Positions 1 through 12,705 of a stretch of DNA of 64,000 nt are shown here, in pieces; the first letter of the stretch is position 1, and each line of letters starts with the position of its first letter. The notes under the pieces are model-generated. The model saw nothing but the letters and a program-made list of their open reading frames with translations, did no database searches and was not told the origin of the DNA. This DNA is from Canna indica. Taxonomy: Eukaryota; Streptophyta; Magnoliopsida; Zingiberales; Cannaceae. Position numbers and translations under genes: made by a program. The DNA lies in contig CP136890.1 in NCBI GenBank assembly GCA_034359265.1, positions 54,739,501 through 54,803,500 of the forward strand. Reading direction: 5' to 3'.

Positions 1-1074
1 TCATTATTGAGACGTCAGCTTGGCGGGTGGAATATAGATGAATCGGTATTAGGGTTTGACACTTCTTCCATACCCTAGCCGACTTCGGGATATTATAACT
101 GAGGGATTTAGTTGCACGGTAACTAATCACCGAAGGGCATTCCATCACTGTAGATTGAACCTCACACTATCTAGGTAGTCATGACACGTTGCTAGACGTC
201 AATCTAGACTTGTGAGTGGAGTCTCTCACGACCACACTAAAGGGGGTTAGTGGTGGCTCGTAAGATTCAAAAAGGTCGTTCTATCATATCTGACTCTCTA
301 TTATGCACAACTCACTACTAGCTTAGTGTGGGGCTCAATGCGTCACACACAACAGGCTAACCTCGTAATGGACCTTATGAGATAATGTCCTAATGCAGCC
401 CTATATGTCTACTAGCATGGAAATATTGCAACTCGATCACGGATCTCGTTTACGAACATGATAGGAAAGATATTTTCTATGGGAACGAATGCACAAGGAA
501 TGAGTTCCTCAGTAACCCTAAATTGTAGGGCATTCTTAAATTGTAGGGATTGACACATGATAATATTTTATGTAGTTGATTAAATTTAATTATGAATTAA
601 ATATTTAATAAATTACTTGACAGGGAATATATTTAATTATGAATTAAATATAATTTGATTTTGAATCAAATATACATGGTGGAAAAATTAGTTTCTAACC
701 AAGAGCCTAACCAATTAATTGGGAATTAATTTATTTGGATAAATCCTAATTGAAAAGAATTTGATTTATGAAGATAAATCATAAAATTAATAGATATATA
801 ATTTATGAGTTTAAATCATAATTCTATTAATTAATAGGAAATCGAATTATTTAGGTAAACCTATTTCCTATTGTTTAAGGGATTGGATTATTTCGATAAT
901 TATCATTATTATTTTATAGGCTCTTAATTTATGAAGATAAATTAAAATTTATATTTAATTGGATTTAATGAATTCTGAATTAATTATGAGGCCAATAAAA
1001 TATAAATTATTTTTGGAGGCAAACCTCGAAATTTTGAATTCTGGTGAGAAAGTTTTTAGGAGGTCGGGTCTACT
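1..1074 (+). mobile_element. Left part of a Copia-type LTR, interrupted by CACTA-A
   Basis: Non-coding AT-rich sequence with no convincing reading frame. It is read as one LTR with 8169-8828, because removing CACTA-A and one copy of its ACT duplication joins the two parts. The joined sequence then runs into a TATA-like element and ends CCAACA, as an LTR does. The LTR start lies before the window. Assignment to Copia rests on general resemblance (promoter-like 3' part, TG...CA style end), not on coding sequence. It could instead be another repeat type. Confidence 0.4.
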
Positions 1075-1640
1075 CACTACAAAAAAATTAGAATCAGTGG
1101 CAAGTTATTTTTGCCATAATAGTGAACTATAGTGGCAAAATGATGATTCAGTGACAAAAAAATGCTCGTCAATCGTTTGTTACATTAGGTCCGCTGCTAA
1201 AGGTCATTTTTGGCTTTTGTGACGAACTTTAGCGGATTGCCACAAATTGCAATTTCTTTAGTGGCAAATGAAAAAGTCAAACTACCTCCACCCTATTGTA
1301 GCAAATGGGACTTGTTGCCGTCACATATCATTTATGACAAAAAAATTTACTACTTATTAATAAATATTTATCATTATTCTACCCTTTCTGAAACTCTTTC
1401 TGTGACAAAAATATATAAAATTTGCCACTAATATTGTGTTATATTTTGCTATTAAATTTCAAATTTGTTATAAATTTTTTTGCCACTACATATTTCATCC
1501 TTTGTCATTAAACATTAAAATGAATTTGCCACTAACACGATTTCAAATTTGAATTATTGCCCCAATATGTCATGACTTTATCACAACTTTGATAATCTAT
1601 GATAAATAAATTTGCCACAAACACATAAAATTTAACAATT
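1075..1640. repeat. CACTA-A left subterminal repeats
   Basis: Copies of GTGGCAAA and TTTGCCAC, in both orientations, follow the CACTA terminus at irregular spacing. The same motifs recur at the right end (7740-8168). In this superfamily such arrays are the binding sites for the element's DNA-binding protein. Short open frames here are by-products of the repeats. Confidence 0.7.
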
Positions 1641-2488
1641 AATCATTTATTAATATAATAATTCACTTACTAATTACAAAACCACCAACCACCAACATAT
1701 CCAACCATCAACAAATCTAAAATAAGTTCAACATTAATCCAAATACATCAAAAATAATATTATCCACCAACACAAAATAGTCTAAAGTATCTAATATCCT
1801 TTAAAAATAAATTGCAATAGGTAGACAAAATAGTCTGTACGCCAAAAAAAACCAGACAAGGCAGCAGCCCAAATAAAAAAAGTTATAGTATGTCTGCTAT
1901 GTCCACCTCATTTCTTCTTCTTTTTTTCTCCTGCAAAAGAAGGAAAGTAAGAACACAAGTCAATTGGTTTTTTGGACTTTGATAAAATTGACAAAAAAAA
2001 TCTCTTAATGTAGGAAGGTGACTTAAATTTACGATGAAAAGCGGAAACACCTCTATATTAAACTATAAATTTCTAGCTTACAAATCTATGAAGGTGAAGA
2101 CATACATGGTAGTAACTTTGGAGATCTCTGTTACATTATGCTAGGTGTAGTGTGACATTAAAATCCCACGAAAGAACACTGTGAGGATACCCATTTAAAT
2201 CTAACAACTGAAATATTAAGGAGAGAAAAAAATATTAAGGAGAGCATTGAGTACACTTTCAAGATTCAAATAACTGGAATATCTAGCATATATAATATAA
2301 ATAAATATGAATGAAAAAAAAATTGTTTTTAAAGTCTTTTAATCCAGCCTTAGAGTAGGATCTCACTTCAGCCATCATATATGAAGAATCATTAGTGCAA
2401 TGAACTTAGCAATCACCTGCATATTAGAGAAGAAACTTAAGATAGATGAAACAAAATAAGCGGAAACAATTTAGATCTGTTGATGCTT

Positions 2489-3600
2489 TCATGAACTAGA
2501 CAGTGTGGAATCGCTAAACAAATAGCAAAGCAAAATAGATGAGTAGCTATTTTTGGATGTTGCATATGCTTCGGTCACAAATACCAAAATAGATGAGGGA
2601 GTTTGCACTTTCTCAATCTCTATAAGTTCTGCTGCTTGAGGATTCTTCTCAATTAAGACAGCTGTTGCTTGCATATGCTCCAACAAAAGATCCAAATATG
2701 AGTTAACAGCATATTGCAATATATTACTATTTTCTCAATCCATGATCTAGTAGATTGTCTAAACTATGCTGATGCTCCTTTATAAATACATGGTTAACAG
2801 TATATGATTTAAAGAGTAGGTTTGCAAAATAGGTTTGCAAAATTTCAATATACATTTAAATTACTGTTTTGAAGGATAGAATGTCTCAAAGTTGCAATTT
2901 TTAACATGACAAGCTAAGTTCAAATCTATGAAGAGATGAAGATGCATGTTATAACTCCAGCAAATATCTATGCAGAAATGAAGATGCATGTTATAACTCC
3001 AGAATTTACTGAATGATATGTAAGGTGCAAAACAATCTCAATAATTTGCTTATATTTTTGGATCAATTATAAATAACACACGAAGGTTGCAGGAGACATT
3101 TATTGAGCCCTGAAAATGTAAACATAAGTTGCAAGTAAATATGATATTGATCGAGCCCTCCACAGCATGTATTGGTCCACAAAACTGGTCAAACCATTTT
3201 GCAACATGTCACATTCAACACAGGAATAGATGCCAAGATATATAGAGCAACTTATTGGACCACATCCAGTCAAAGCAACATTAATTAAATGTTCATTCAT
3301 TCATGCGCAGAGAAACACATGAAGTTTCCATGAGGAATTGGTAAACGAGCCATTGTCTTTTAACTAAAACCATGCATACAGTGATAGATGTATAGATCAA
3401 AACATTTTTACCCAGTGCGTGGTCATGGGTACAACTTCCTCTTCCAAGTTAATTTTTCCAATCAATTAGAAGCTTTTCTTCAATCAGAAGGGCACTGAAA
3501 CTTTGATCCAATAAGTTCAGGATAATGACCTTTACCAAATAACCACCAGCTAGCTCAGAGCAGGCCACATGCACCCTGCAAAATCAATTACGCTGATCAA
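2489..3600 (-). pseudogene. Coding-like stretches of unknown origin inside CACTA-A
   Basis: Three minus-strand pieces look more protein-like than their surroundings: about 2540-2719 (segment LLLEHMQATAVLIEKNPQA), 3100-3300, and 3480-3580, which follows a TTTGCAG acceptor-like site (segment VACSELAGGYLVKVI). I recognise none of them. They are separated by stops and AT-rich DNA. CACTA elements often pick up pieces of host genes, so these may be captured exons, but they could also be chance open frames. Confidence 0.2.
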
Positions 3601-3879
3601 GAATAACAGTTTGCATAGGAATTTTCCCAATCAACAAACCCCCTTTGAGCAGGTTGATCGAGCAAGCATTTAAATAGAAGACCAATAATAGTTTGCATAG
3701 GAATTTGCGTGATCAGGAATGAGAACTAGAAAAGCAATACAACAAAACCATATAGAAGTGAAATGAAAAAATTATACACTCAAAGCATACAGAAGTGAAA
3801 CCAGAAATCAGCCACTCAAACCATACACTTAAACCAGAAACCATACATAAGTGAAACCATACTTTCGACCTTCATTTAA

Positions 3880-4205
3880 ATTCGAACGGCAGGCACACAG
3901 AGCAATGGCGAGAAGAAGATCGCACGGAGAAGACACATATGGGTTGTTAGAGCAGCAGCGGCAGGGGCACGGAGCAGCAACAAGCGACGGGTTCGTCGAG
4001 CAGCGGCGGCAGGGGCACGGAGCAACAACAAGCGACGGGTTCGTCGAGCAGCGAGGGGTTCGTCGAGCAGTGGGCAAAGGGCGAAAAAAGAGGGGTTGGT
4101 CGAGCAGTGCAGGAGATTGGATCCGTTGGTACATTTGTCGGTAATACCAACAGAATAACTTTGTCGATAAATAATCCGTCGGTGAAAGTCAAATTTTTTG
4201 TAGTG
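3880..4205 (-). mobile_element. CACTA-like terminus with GC-rich tandem block inside CACTA-A
   Basis: Read on the minus strand from 4205, the sequence begins CACTACAAAAAATTTGAC followed by CCGACGG-type motifs. This is a second, different CACTA-style terminus inside CACTA-A. Behind it (about 3955-4080) is a GC-rich block with two to three imperfect copies of a unit of about 60 bp containing CAGGGGCACGGAGCA. I found no matching opposite end, so this may be a truncated nested element. Open frames on both strands here come from the tandem repeat. Confidence 0.4.
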
Positions 4206-6644
4206 CAAGAAGTTCAAACATCATAATAGAGCATAATAATAATTGAAGCATTGCTGCAACATAAGTGAAAGCAGGAAGCTGAAGTACCTTGCAAGCATAA
4301 GGCATGTGTGGTAAACTGATTCAATGTGTTCTAAAGAGTGTACCTGCAAGATCTCAACTATCTTATGGTTCTCCAACATCTACAATAAGCAATCCTAAAT
4401 ACTAATAATAACATGGTTATCTCTCTCTCAATAGGAACCAAGCAGAAACTATCTCCCTCGATGCATTTTTTCACCAACCATTAATTGTTCAGACATTCTT
4501 TTACCTCAATCAGCACTTACTAACGGGTAAGTAACAAGAGTTAAGTAATATTACAGCCCTATAAGCAAAAGATATTTTGACTTGCCCAGAAACTCGGTAC
4601 TTATTAGCAAATAAATGCCCAAAAAATCAAACAATGCTCCAGATAAAAGATATAACCATTTACCCTCGATAGCTCTTCTTGTATTATTTCTCCAGCCGGT
4701 AGTGCAAAGCACTTACCTAGATATATCCCTGATTTTACAAGGAAGTTTATGTTTAACCCAACATAAACTTGAGAGAAGGCAACCAACACATGTAAAATTT
4801 ATGTTCAACCAACACATATATTTATATATAATTATATATCATTATGCACTACTAATTGGACTTACATATTAGTCTAACATGTCTAAAAATTATGTTAACT
4901 GAAATCCAGCACATATGAACTCATGAGCTAGTATAATAAGAAATATTTGATCATGAAGTTTGAATAACAACAAAAAGAAAACCTTGAATGGAAATCCAAA
5001 GGAACATGACACCAGCCGACTACTCGTATATCTCACGTAAAATTGAAACAGATTTCAAAATAAATATAACTCACTTAAAATTGAAACAGATTTCTTTTCA
5101 ATTGAAATGAGCACATAAAAAATCCCAATAAAACTCAAAAAATAGATTTCCTCATTTTGGTGGTCCTCACAACTAATGTTATGCGTTGATGCAACAGAAA
5201 TCCTAGCCATCAAGAGTAGACAATGGAATCAAGAAACAATTTCAAATACTAGAGCATCAATGCTATTGCATGTTTCTTTCTCTACTGATCATTTATAGTC
5301 ATACTTGTTATTTGCACCTCTTTGAAGCCGAAGAGAGGTACATGGAAAAGAAAAACTTGGAATGCATGTCGATGATTCTTTTCTCCTTATTCATAAACTC
5401 AAGCAAATGTTTGATAGCTATTTTCTTTTCTCATCAAGTCGAAGATAGAAAAACTTGGAATAATTTTCTATTTCCAATTGGATGACTATTAAATTATAAA
5501 TGACTATTAGCTAAAAAAACCCAAATAGAAAACATGGTTTGTTGACTTGCTCTTCCAAGTAGAGCATAATGGGTGAATCAATGGATTTTCTAGTTTCTGA
5601 AAACCAAAATATTTGAGTGAAAATTAATCAAAAAAGGCAAAGTGAAACCCACTTTCAAATATTCATACTTTGGAAATTAAAATAAATAACTAATTGAATT
5701 TGTCACATTTTCTTTATTCTAGGTAGAAGCAGTACCTGCTATACATATCAAAGAAATGAACTCCATGCTTGATGATTAAAGAAATGAACTCCATGCCTCT
5801 GAATTCCTAAATAGAGTTCTAGTGAATGAGCTTTATCAAGATAACAAGATTACCCTAGTAGAGGAATCCAACTGTAACACAATGATGAGGAAACCTGAAT
5901 TTAATGTCTCAACATAATATTTTGGAAGGAAGATTGTGTTCATCTTTTGTACATGAAGAAACAGCTATATCCATTTTCTTAATTTAGCAAACAAAAACTC
6001 TAGATTAAATCAGTCATCATCAAATTAATTGGACATGGAGATATGATTTGGATCGGGTGGAAGAAAACTGTAGACTTCTTTTTGAAATGGAAGAGATAAA
6101 AGAAATCTCGTTCTCTTTCCAAAGCCGAGCCACATAAATTAAAGAAGTTGGGGTTATTTGTTACTGGAGATTCCATATCCCTCAAAGGGGGACTATCCAT
6201 TATATGTATATTAGTACATCCATTGTTGTGGGAGTATAATATGCATATATACTGGCATAGATTCCATATTGATATGCTTTCAATAGTTAGAGTTCATGAT
6301 ACGTTTTCCTTCGATGGCAGTGGTTATTAGTTCATCCCGATAACTGCAAGCATCAGCAAGCAATAGGTAGTATTAGCAAAATTACAATAGAACATTACCA
6401 AGAATGACAGAATTATAATCTGTAACAAGTAATAGGTAGTATTAGCAAAATTTAACTAGGGGCAGAGTTTTTGAGTTACACAAGCAATGTATGTGATTGC
6501 AATCTATAACAAACAATGACATAATTATAAGATTGTGACTCATACTTATTATCTGAGTTATTCTCAGTTTTTTTTAGGAAATAGAAAAACCAGAAAAGAT
6601 ATTTGAAAGAAAATAGATGAAGCTTTGTTTTATTTTGTACCTTT

Positions 6645-6895
6645 GCACCGGCGGTTCGACAGGAGGCGTGAGGGCAAGTGACCACGTACTGGCGAGTTCG
6701 TCGCAAGGGAGACCAGCACCGTCGGGGAAGCCAGCAATGTGGCAAGCACCGTCGAGTTCAGTTCATTGAGAAAGCCAATGTTCCAGCTAGGTGAGGGGAG
6801 AAGAGAGTCGACAGCGAGCGCGGAAAGAAATTGCAAGGTGAGGGGAGAAGGGAGTCATCGGTTGAAGGCGTGGTGAGGAGAGAGGCGTGAAATTA
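6645..6895. other. GC-rich island inside CACTA-A
   Basis: An abrupt GC-rich block in very AT-rich surroundings. On the minus strand it resembles a first exon with a pyrimidine-rich 5' leader (CTCTCTCCTCACC). An open frame of 68 codons (6630-6836, minus strand) resembles nothing I know. It may be captured host sequence or the promoter-proximal part of a lost transposon gene. Confidence 0.25.
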
Positions 6896-7739
6896 GGGCG
6901 CGACTGAAAATATTTCGACCAGTTGGTAATAAAAAGGCTGATCCGTTCGTGTTTTTGTTGGTCGAAGTTGGTATTTAGGCTGAAGCAAATTATTTCGGGA
7001 AAGGCTGGGCAACATATAGAAAGGGTAAATACCCAAAAAATTGATAGGTCGGCTGAAGCAATAGTAATAAAATAAAAAAATTATACATTAAATATTATTT
7101 GATATTATTTTGGGTTAAAATTTAAAATCATTTTGGGTTAAAATTTTTATCATCCATTGTTAATTTGATGATAGAAATTATTTCATTATTTCAAATATCT
7201 GAAATAAAAAAATATTTAATCAATTATTTTAAATAAAAATATATTATCCCTAAATAAAAGTATATTATTTCAAATATATTATTTTAAATTACTTTATCGA
7301 GGAGACACTGCTCAAATCTTAACAGACGAGCCAACGACTAGGATCATGCTCAAACTTTTTATATTTAGCAAAGGGATCAGTGCATGTGCTCGGCTTGAAT
7401 TGCAATAATGTCAACTGGCTCAGTTCGAGCTCATTTAGATAATACTATATATTGGGTTATTTTTACCAAAAAAATTCTTTCCTAACAATTATGTTATATT
7501 ATGAGGGTTTTTAAGGCATCATCATAAGATTTAAATATTAAAATAATAATTTATTTAGTATTCTATTTTGAAAACCAAGAAAAATTATTGCGAAATATAT
7601 TTATCTTGTTATATTTGTTTCTTATATTTATATAAAAATATAGGAAAATATTTTTATATTTGTTAGTTAAGTATATAATATATATATATTAGATACCCGC
7701 CTAAAATTTTGCCTTTTTATTTTTTTTAATTATTTTACC

Positions 7740-8168
7740 ATCTATGGCATAGTAATTTGCCACAATAAATAGTTCTATGTCTATGGCAAATATATTATCG
7801 CAAATAATTACCACAGAATATAGTGATAAAGCTGTGGCAAAAATATTGTCGCAAACGCTTGCTACAGAATATCATGACAAACTTGTGGCAAAAATTTTGT
7901 CGCAAATGCTTGCCATGGTAGAATATTTTGAATTAGTGGCAAAACCTGTTGTGATAAATTTAAAAAACTATAAATTTTGAACGTTGACTCAATTATTAGT
8001 GGCAAACATAGTGGCAAAATTAGAAAAATTATCACAAATTGTTCGAAGTTATACTTTTAACGACAAAAATAGTTTTGCCATAAATTTTGTCGCAAATTAC
8101 ACCTTTTGTGGCTAATTGTTGTTGGTCACTCCAAAATTTTGCCACAAATTTTTATTTTTTTAGTAGTG
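7740..8168. repeat. CACTA-A right subterminal repeats and terminus
   Basis: Dense GTGGCAAA/TTTGCCAC and CGCAAA motifs lead into the TAGTAGTG terminus. This is the counterpart of the left subterminal array. A 67-codon open frame (7777-7980) is made of the repeats (recurring AKILSQ) and is not taken as a gene. Confidence 0.7.
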
Positions 8169-8828
8169 ACTCTTGTAGCCGCCCTCCTCTGTATATATAG
8201 TGGCTGAACACCCCATAGGGAGGGGTTAGTTAATTAGTTCTTCATCTTCTTCGAGAAGATTAAGGACTTGATTTTTTAGAGGTTTCTTGAAAAGAAAGGC
8301 TCAAAAGAACTTCTCATCCTCTCCATTGGTGACCGGCCATCTACATCCTCTTTTCCCGATTTTCGCGAAGCCAAATTGAAGATGTCTTCTTCTTGGGTGT
8401 GCCGCAATCTTTATCTTCCAAGAGGAGTCCAAGAGGACAGCAAGATATCTTCACCTCTTCTCTTCCGTTCCGGTGTTTTCTCATCATCTCTCCTTCCCTC
8501 TTTGATGCTCGGTTCTTGGTGGAAGGGTTGGCCTTGCCTTGGTGGATTTCGGGATTGAGAAAAATTTTCCGTTGAGCCACAACGAGCCCCGGTGTTCATT
8601 GCCCCTATTGTTGTGAGGTGCTTGGTGTGAACTATCATTGGAAGACGTGCACGTGTGCGTCCAAAGACGGGAATATGATCAGCCATACCAACCGCAGTTT
8701 GAGGTATATCTTTTCCTTCTTCTCTGATGTTGAATTCCTTAATATTGCTAAAGTAGATCGTTGTTTTCGGGATGATTTGAATTTTTTAAATTACTATTTC
8801 CGTTGTATTTTTGAATCCCATCCCAACA
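8169..8828 (+). mobile_element. Right part of the Copia-type LTR (TATA box to 3' end)
   Basis: A TATA-like string (TGTATATATAG, about 8191-8201) lies about 30 bp inside the resumed sequence. A pyrimidine-rich leader follows, and the segment ends AATCCCATCCCAACA. It then joins directly to Gypsy gag sequence that is unbroken in copy 4 (about 55540). This suggests an LTR inserted in gag, although its left boundary is outside the window. Overlapping open frames on both strands at 8341-8700 lack any recognisable domain and are ignored. Confidence 0.5.
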
Positions 8829-9082
8829 CCGGTGCCCTCCAACCCAACACCAAAAGAGCTACAGCGTCTGATCGACAATCTCTAGACGTAGAACCAAAGG
8901 TTAACAACTCTGGTCGAGGTGCTGATGCAATCAAGGGAACAACTCCTGACCGAGGGTGAGCATCGCCGCTCGGAGCATGATGAAGATAGCCATCTCGAAA
9001 GAGCTAGGAGGCTGACCTGACATCTGCCTTTCAAGATGAGGTCTCCCAAACGCACCACCAAAGAGAGAAGAGGGAGAAGATC
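8829..9082 (+). pseudogene. Gypsy copy 1, gag N-terminal fragment
   Basis: It aligns base for base over most of its length with the gag start of copy 4 (about 55540-55760), including the stretches encoding PTPKELxxLID and the later SHLERARR region. It is full of small indels and stops, so no protein can be made. The left side is cut by the LTR ending at 8828 and the right side by CACTA-B. Gag continues after CACTA-B at about 16746. Confidence 0.7.
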
Positions 9083-9400
9083 CACTACTACATTTTGGCT
9101 TTATGGTCACGCCACTTTTGGAAATGGTTGAAAAAGTGTTCCCATACATCACTTACAGGAACGGTTTTGGAAACCGTTCCCTTAAACATTATACTATAGG
9201 AACACAAAAAGAATCGTTCCCGTAGCCAATATATAGGAACAGTTTTAATAACCGTTCCTTTAGCCTATATACTATAGGAACAATTTTAATAACCGTTCCC
9301 TTAGCCTACATACTATGGGAACATAAAGAAACTGTTCCCTTAGTCTATATACTATGAGAACATTAAAAAATCGTTTCCTTTTAAAATTAACCTATATAAT
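9083..9400. repeat. CACTA-B left terminus and AACCGTTCC subterminal repeats
   Basis: After the CACTA terminus there are several inverted pairs of GGAACGGTT and AACCGTTCC separated by TATA/CTATAG spacers. The same arrangement fills 16245-16745 and 56142-56450. These are likely binding sites for the element's own regulatory protein. Confidence 0.75.
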
Positions 9401-10243
9401 TAAAAATGAAACAACAAAAATAAACTCTACAATTTATTTTTCCTTCTCTACAACAAAAATATTTTTACTTATACCAAAAAATATCCCTCTCCCACCATAC
9501 TATGCATGAATAAAATTTTATACCAAAAACTATTCTTAAAAATATATATATTAATGTCATATATATAAACCTATTATATTACCTATTAATATATATTATT
9601 TGACTCTTTCTTTACACATCATGTGAGATTCCTGTGCAATCAAACTTTATAATTGCAACTATACTCTCATATATATTCCTATACGTAATTATATATATAA
9701 ATCCGTTCATATATATTCCTGTACGCGCGTGTATACTCTCGTATCATATTTAAAAACCGTTCCCCAAAGATACTCTATACACTCGAAATATTTTTCTCTG
9801 CCGCTCACTCGATCTCTTCTGCCTTAAACAACTCTCAAGATCGTACTGTGTCGAATCATCTCCCGCCGACGGTCCCTCCTACCGTCATATATCTCCGCTC
9901 GACGATCTCTCCGCTCGATGTCTTCTCCGCTCGACGATATCTCCGCTCCTGTCATCTTCTCCGCTCGACGATCCCTCCTGCTGTGTCGTCTTCTTCGTTC
10001 GACGATCCCTCTTGCTGTCTTCTTCGCTCGATCCCTCCCGCCCGTCTTCTCCACTCGAATCAATCGTCTTCCTCCGTCGACAGGTAAACCCTCCCCTCTC
10101 CCTCTCCCTCTCCCCTCTCCCCTCTCCCTTAATTCTCTGCTTGATCCCTCCTGTCGACTTTCAGCCAAACCTACTGTCACCAAATCAAAAATACAGATTT
10201 AGGTAAAACATTGTCAGTGAACCAAAGATATTAAAACCTACTT
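9401..10243. other. CACTA-B left interior, no gene recognised
   Basis: First AT-rich sequence, then (9830-10150) a strongly pyrimidine-rich block with repeated TCTCCGCTCGACGAT and CCCTCTCCCTCTCC strings. Open frames occur on both strands but consist of low-complexity Ser/Pro/Leu or Arg/Glu runs. It could be a captured promoter or leader. I see no gene in it. Confidence 0.4.
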
Positions 10244-10849
<606 letters not shown>

Positions 10850-11169
10850 TCAATTATGTAAAAAGAAACTGATAAGGATGATCAATTCACCCATTGCTTG
10901 CATGACAGAATCAAAAATAGAAGAACAATAAAAGAACTCTTAATGAGACTCATTCCTATTGCACAAACAAAATAAAAATGCAGCTAAATTATAAGAGAGC
11001 TCCACGCTTGTCATGTGACAAGTTTGCATGCCATTTCCTCCATCTCCCTTGGCAAAGTTCCAAGAAACCTATGAAGCTAAGAAAATTCCTGGCATGTGCC
11101 TTTTGATAAGAGAAATGCATCATTTCCAAACAAGATGGATGCAGCTGCACTCAGCACCTTGTTGTACAC

Positions 11170-11665
11170 AGTTACGATTGTCTCCTACATGAGGAAACTG
11201 GGACGTTGCATTCTTTGTTAAGAACATATCATTATATCATATTGGGTATGTTGTTGGATATATTCCAATCAGACTTCAGATAGCCAAGTTAGAAGTTCAT
11301 CATGATGGAAACATTCTAAGTCAAAGGTCAAATTTTGATTGTCCCCTACATGAGGAAATAAGGAAATAACATTTTTTTAATCAACATATCATAGTAGGTA
11401 TATATATATGTTATTTGATTTTTTATTCTGATCAAATCTTATCTTGAGATAGCTAAGTTAAAAGTTAATCTTGATTGAAACGTTCAAAGTCAAAGGTTGC
11501 AATTGGATTCTCTGCTACATGAGGAAATCAGGACATTACAAATTTACCGTCTTTGTTAAGAACATTTTTGGCTAGTTATTTGATTTCCTATTACATCCTC
11601 AAATAGCCAAGTTAAAGATTCATCTTGATGGAAACATTCTTTGTAAAAGGCAAGAACTATTTTCT
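11170..11665. repeat. About 165-bp tandem repeat in CACTA-B, three copies
   Basis: Three diverged units each begin near GATTGTCTCCTACATGAGGAAA (11175, 11338, 11508) and each contain AGCCAAGTTAAA and TTCATCTTGATGGAAACATTC. Spacing is 163-170 bp. No coding sense is seen. Confidence 0.7.
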
Positions 11666-11730
11666 GTGAATACATTAGGCAGACATGTATCTTAACATCT
11701 AACATCTTCTTGATCCCAGGATCCCTCCAA

Positions 11731-12243
11731 TATTTGTATTTTTGCATTTTCTGGTTGATCGATGAAGCAAATGATTCTATCACATTATGTTATAGTGGCC
11801 CATCGGCAAGTATGTGATTTGCACAATCAAGTTAAACTTAGACTTTTTTCCTTTTCAATTTCAATTCATGTATCTGTCTAGCATGATGGATTGTGCTGCA
11901 TAAGTAGCAAATTCAGACATTTGAAGGATTCCTATGCAATAGTGGTACTTCAATTCTCTATTTATCCTTTAATAAATGTGGCTGATAAGGATTCCAATGC
12001 CTTGATGGTTATCTTTTAGGTTGTTCATGCATAAGCTAAATTTATGTTATATGATGATTGATTGGTGTTCCACATTTGTGCATGTTTTATGATCTTCATT
12101 GTTTCTTTGAAGCCTACTTAGATATTCATGCCGCTCATAAATTACCCATCTTGCCTAAACCACTTGAGGGTGTAATTAATGAAGAAAAAATTAAATGAGC
12201 TAAAGCATATGGAGTCCATAAAATGTTTGTTTTCTTGACACCT
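11731..12243. repeat. Block shared with CACTA-C (61701-62215)
   Basis: Nearly the same sequence lies just after the transposase stop codon in CACTA-C, for example TTCTGGTTGATCGATGAAGC at both sites, with only scattered differences and one short gap. In CACTA-B it is what remains next to the deleted transposase gene. This ties the two elements to one family. Confidence 0.9.
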
Positions 12244-12705
12244 TCTATGTACAAGAGACAACTCTACTGTACTTGTATTGTGATGTGTCTGTTGCTCATT
12301 TTCTTTGATATGTTGGTGCCATGGTTAGGTGTTTGGTCTGCTAGATAACATATTCACCCAGATGTTATTGTACCTTATCAGCCACTACCCAGATGCTATG
12401 GTTAGGTGTTGATACTACCCTACTGTTTCAATATAAAGGCTTATACTGATATGAATAAAGGCTTACAATTATATGCCTTTTGATGTGTTTATAACTCAGA
12501 ATTACATGGTGACATCTGGATAACTTGAACAAATCAATATCAGCTATAGGCAAAAGTATAATGATAGCATGAAGAATACTAATATAGTGTCCTGATATCA
12601 TGATACGTGTTGATATTGATGTTGCTATAAGCAAGGATATCAGGATACATGTTGATAATGATAGAAAGTGGATTATTCACTTGGGAAGTTGTATCAGGAT
12701 ATTAG

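Larger units (their letters stand above)
1075..8168. mobile_element. CACTA-A: 7.1-kb non-autonomous CACTA transposon
   Basis: It starts CACTACAAAAAAATTAG and ends TTTTTTTAGTAGTG, so the terminal bases are CACTA and TAGTG. The 3-bp target duplication ACT (1072-1074 and 8169-8171) is that expected for the CACTA (En/Spm) superfamily. Short GTGGCAAA/TTTGCCAC motifs crowd both ends, as subterminal transposase-binding repeats do. No transposase-like protein is seen inside, so movement would have needed a transposase from elsewhere. The interior is AT-rich with two GC-rich blocks (about 3880-4140 and 6645-6895) and some coding-like stretches that I cannot identify. Confidence 0.85.

Noticed and set aside
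8341..8700. Several overlapping open frames on both strands
   Set aside because: They lie in the leader part of an LTR, have no domain and overlap one another in all directions.
9824..10206. Open frames of 64-119 codons on both strands
   Set aside because: Low-complexity pyrimidine-rich DNA gives Arg/Glu or Ser/Pro runs only.
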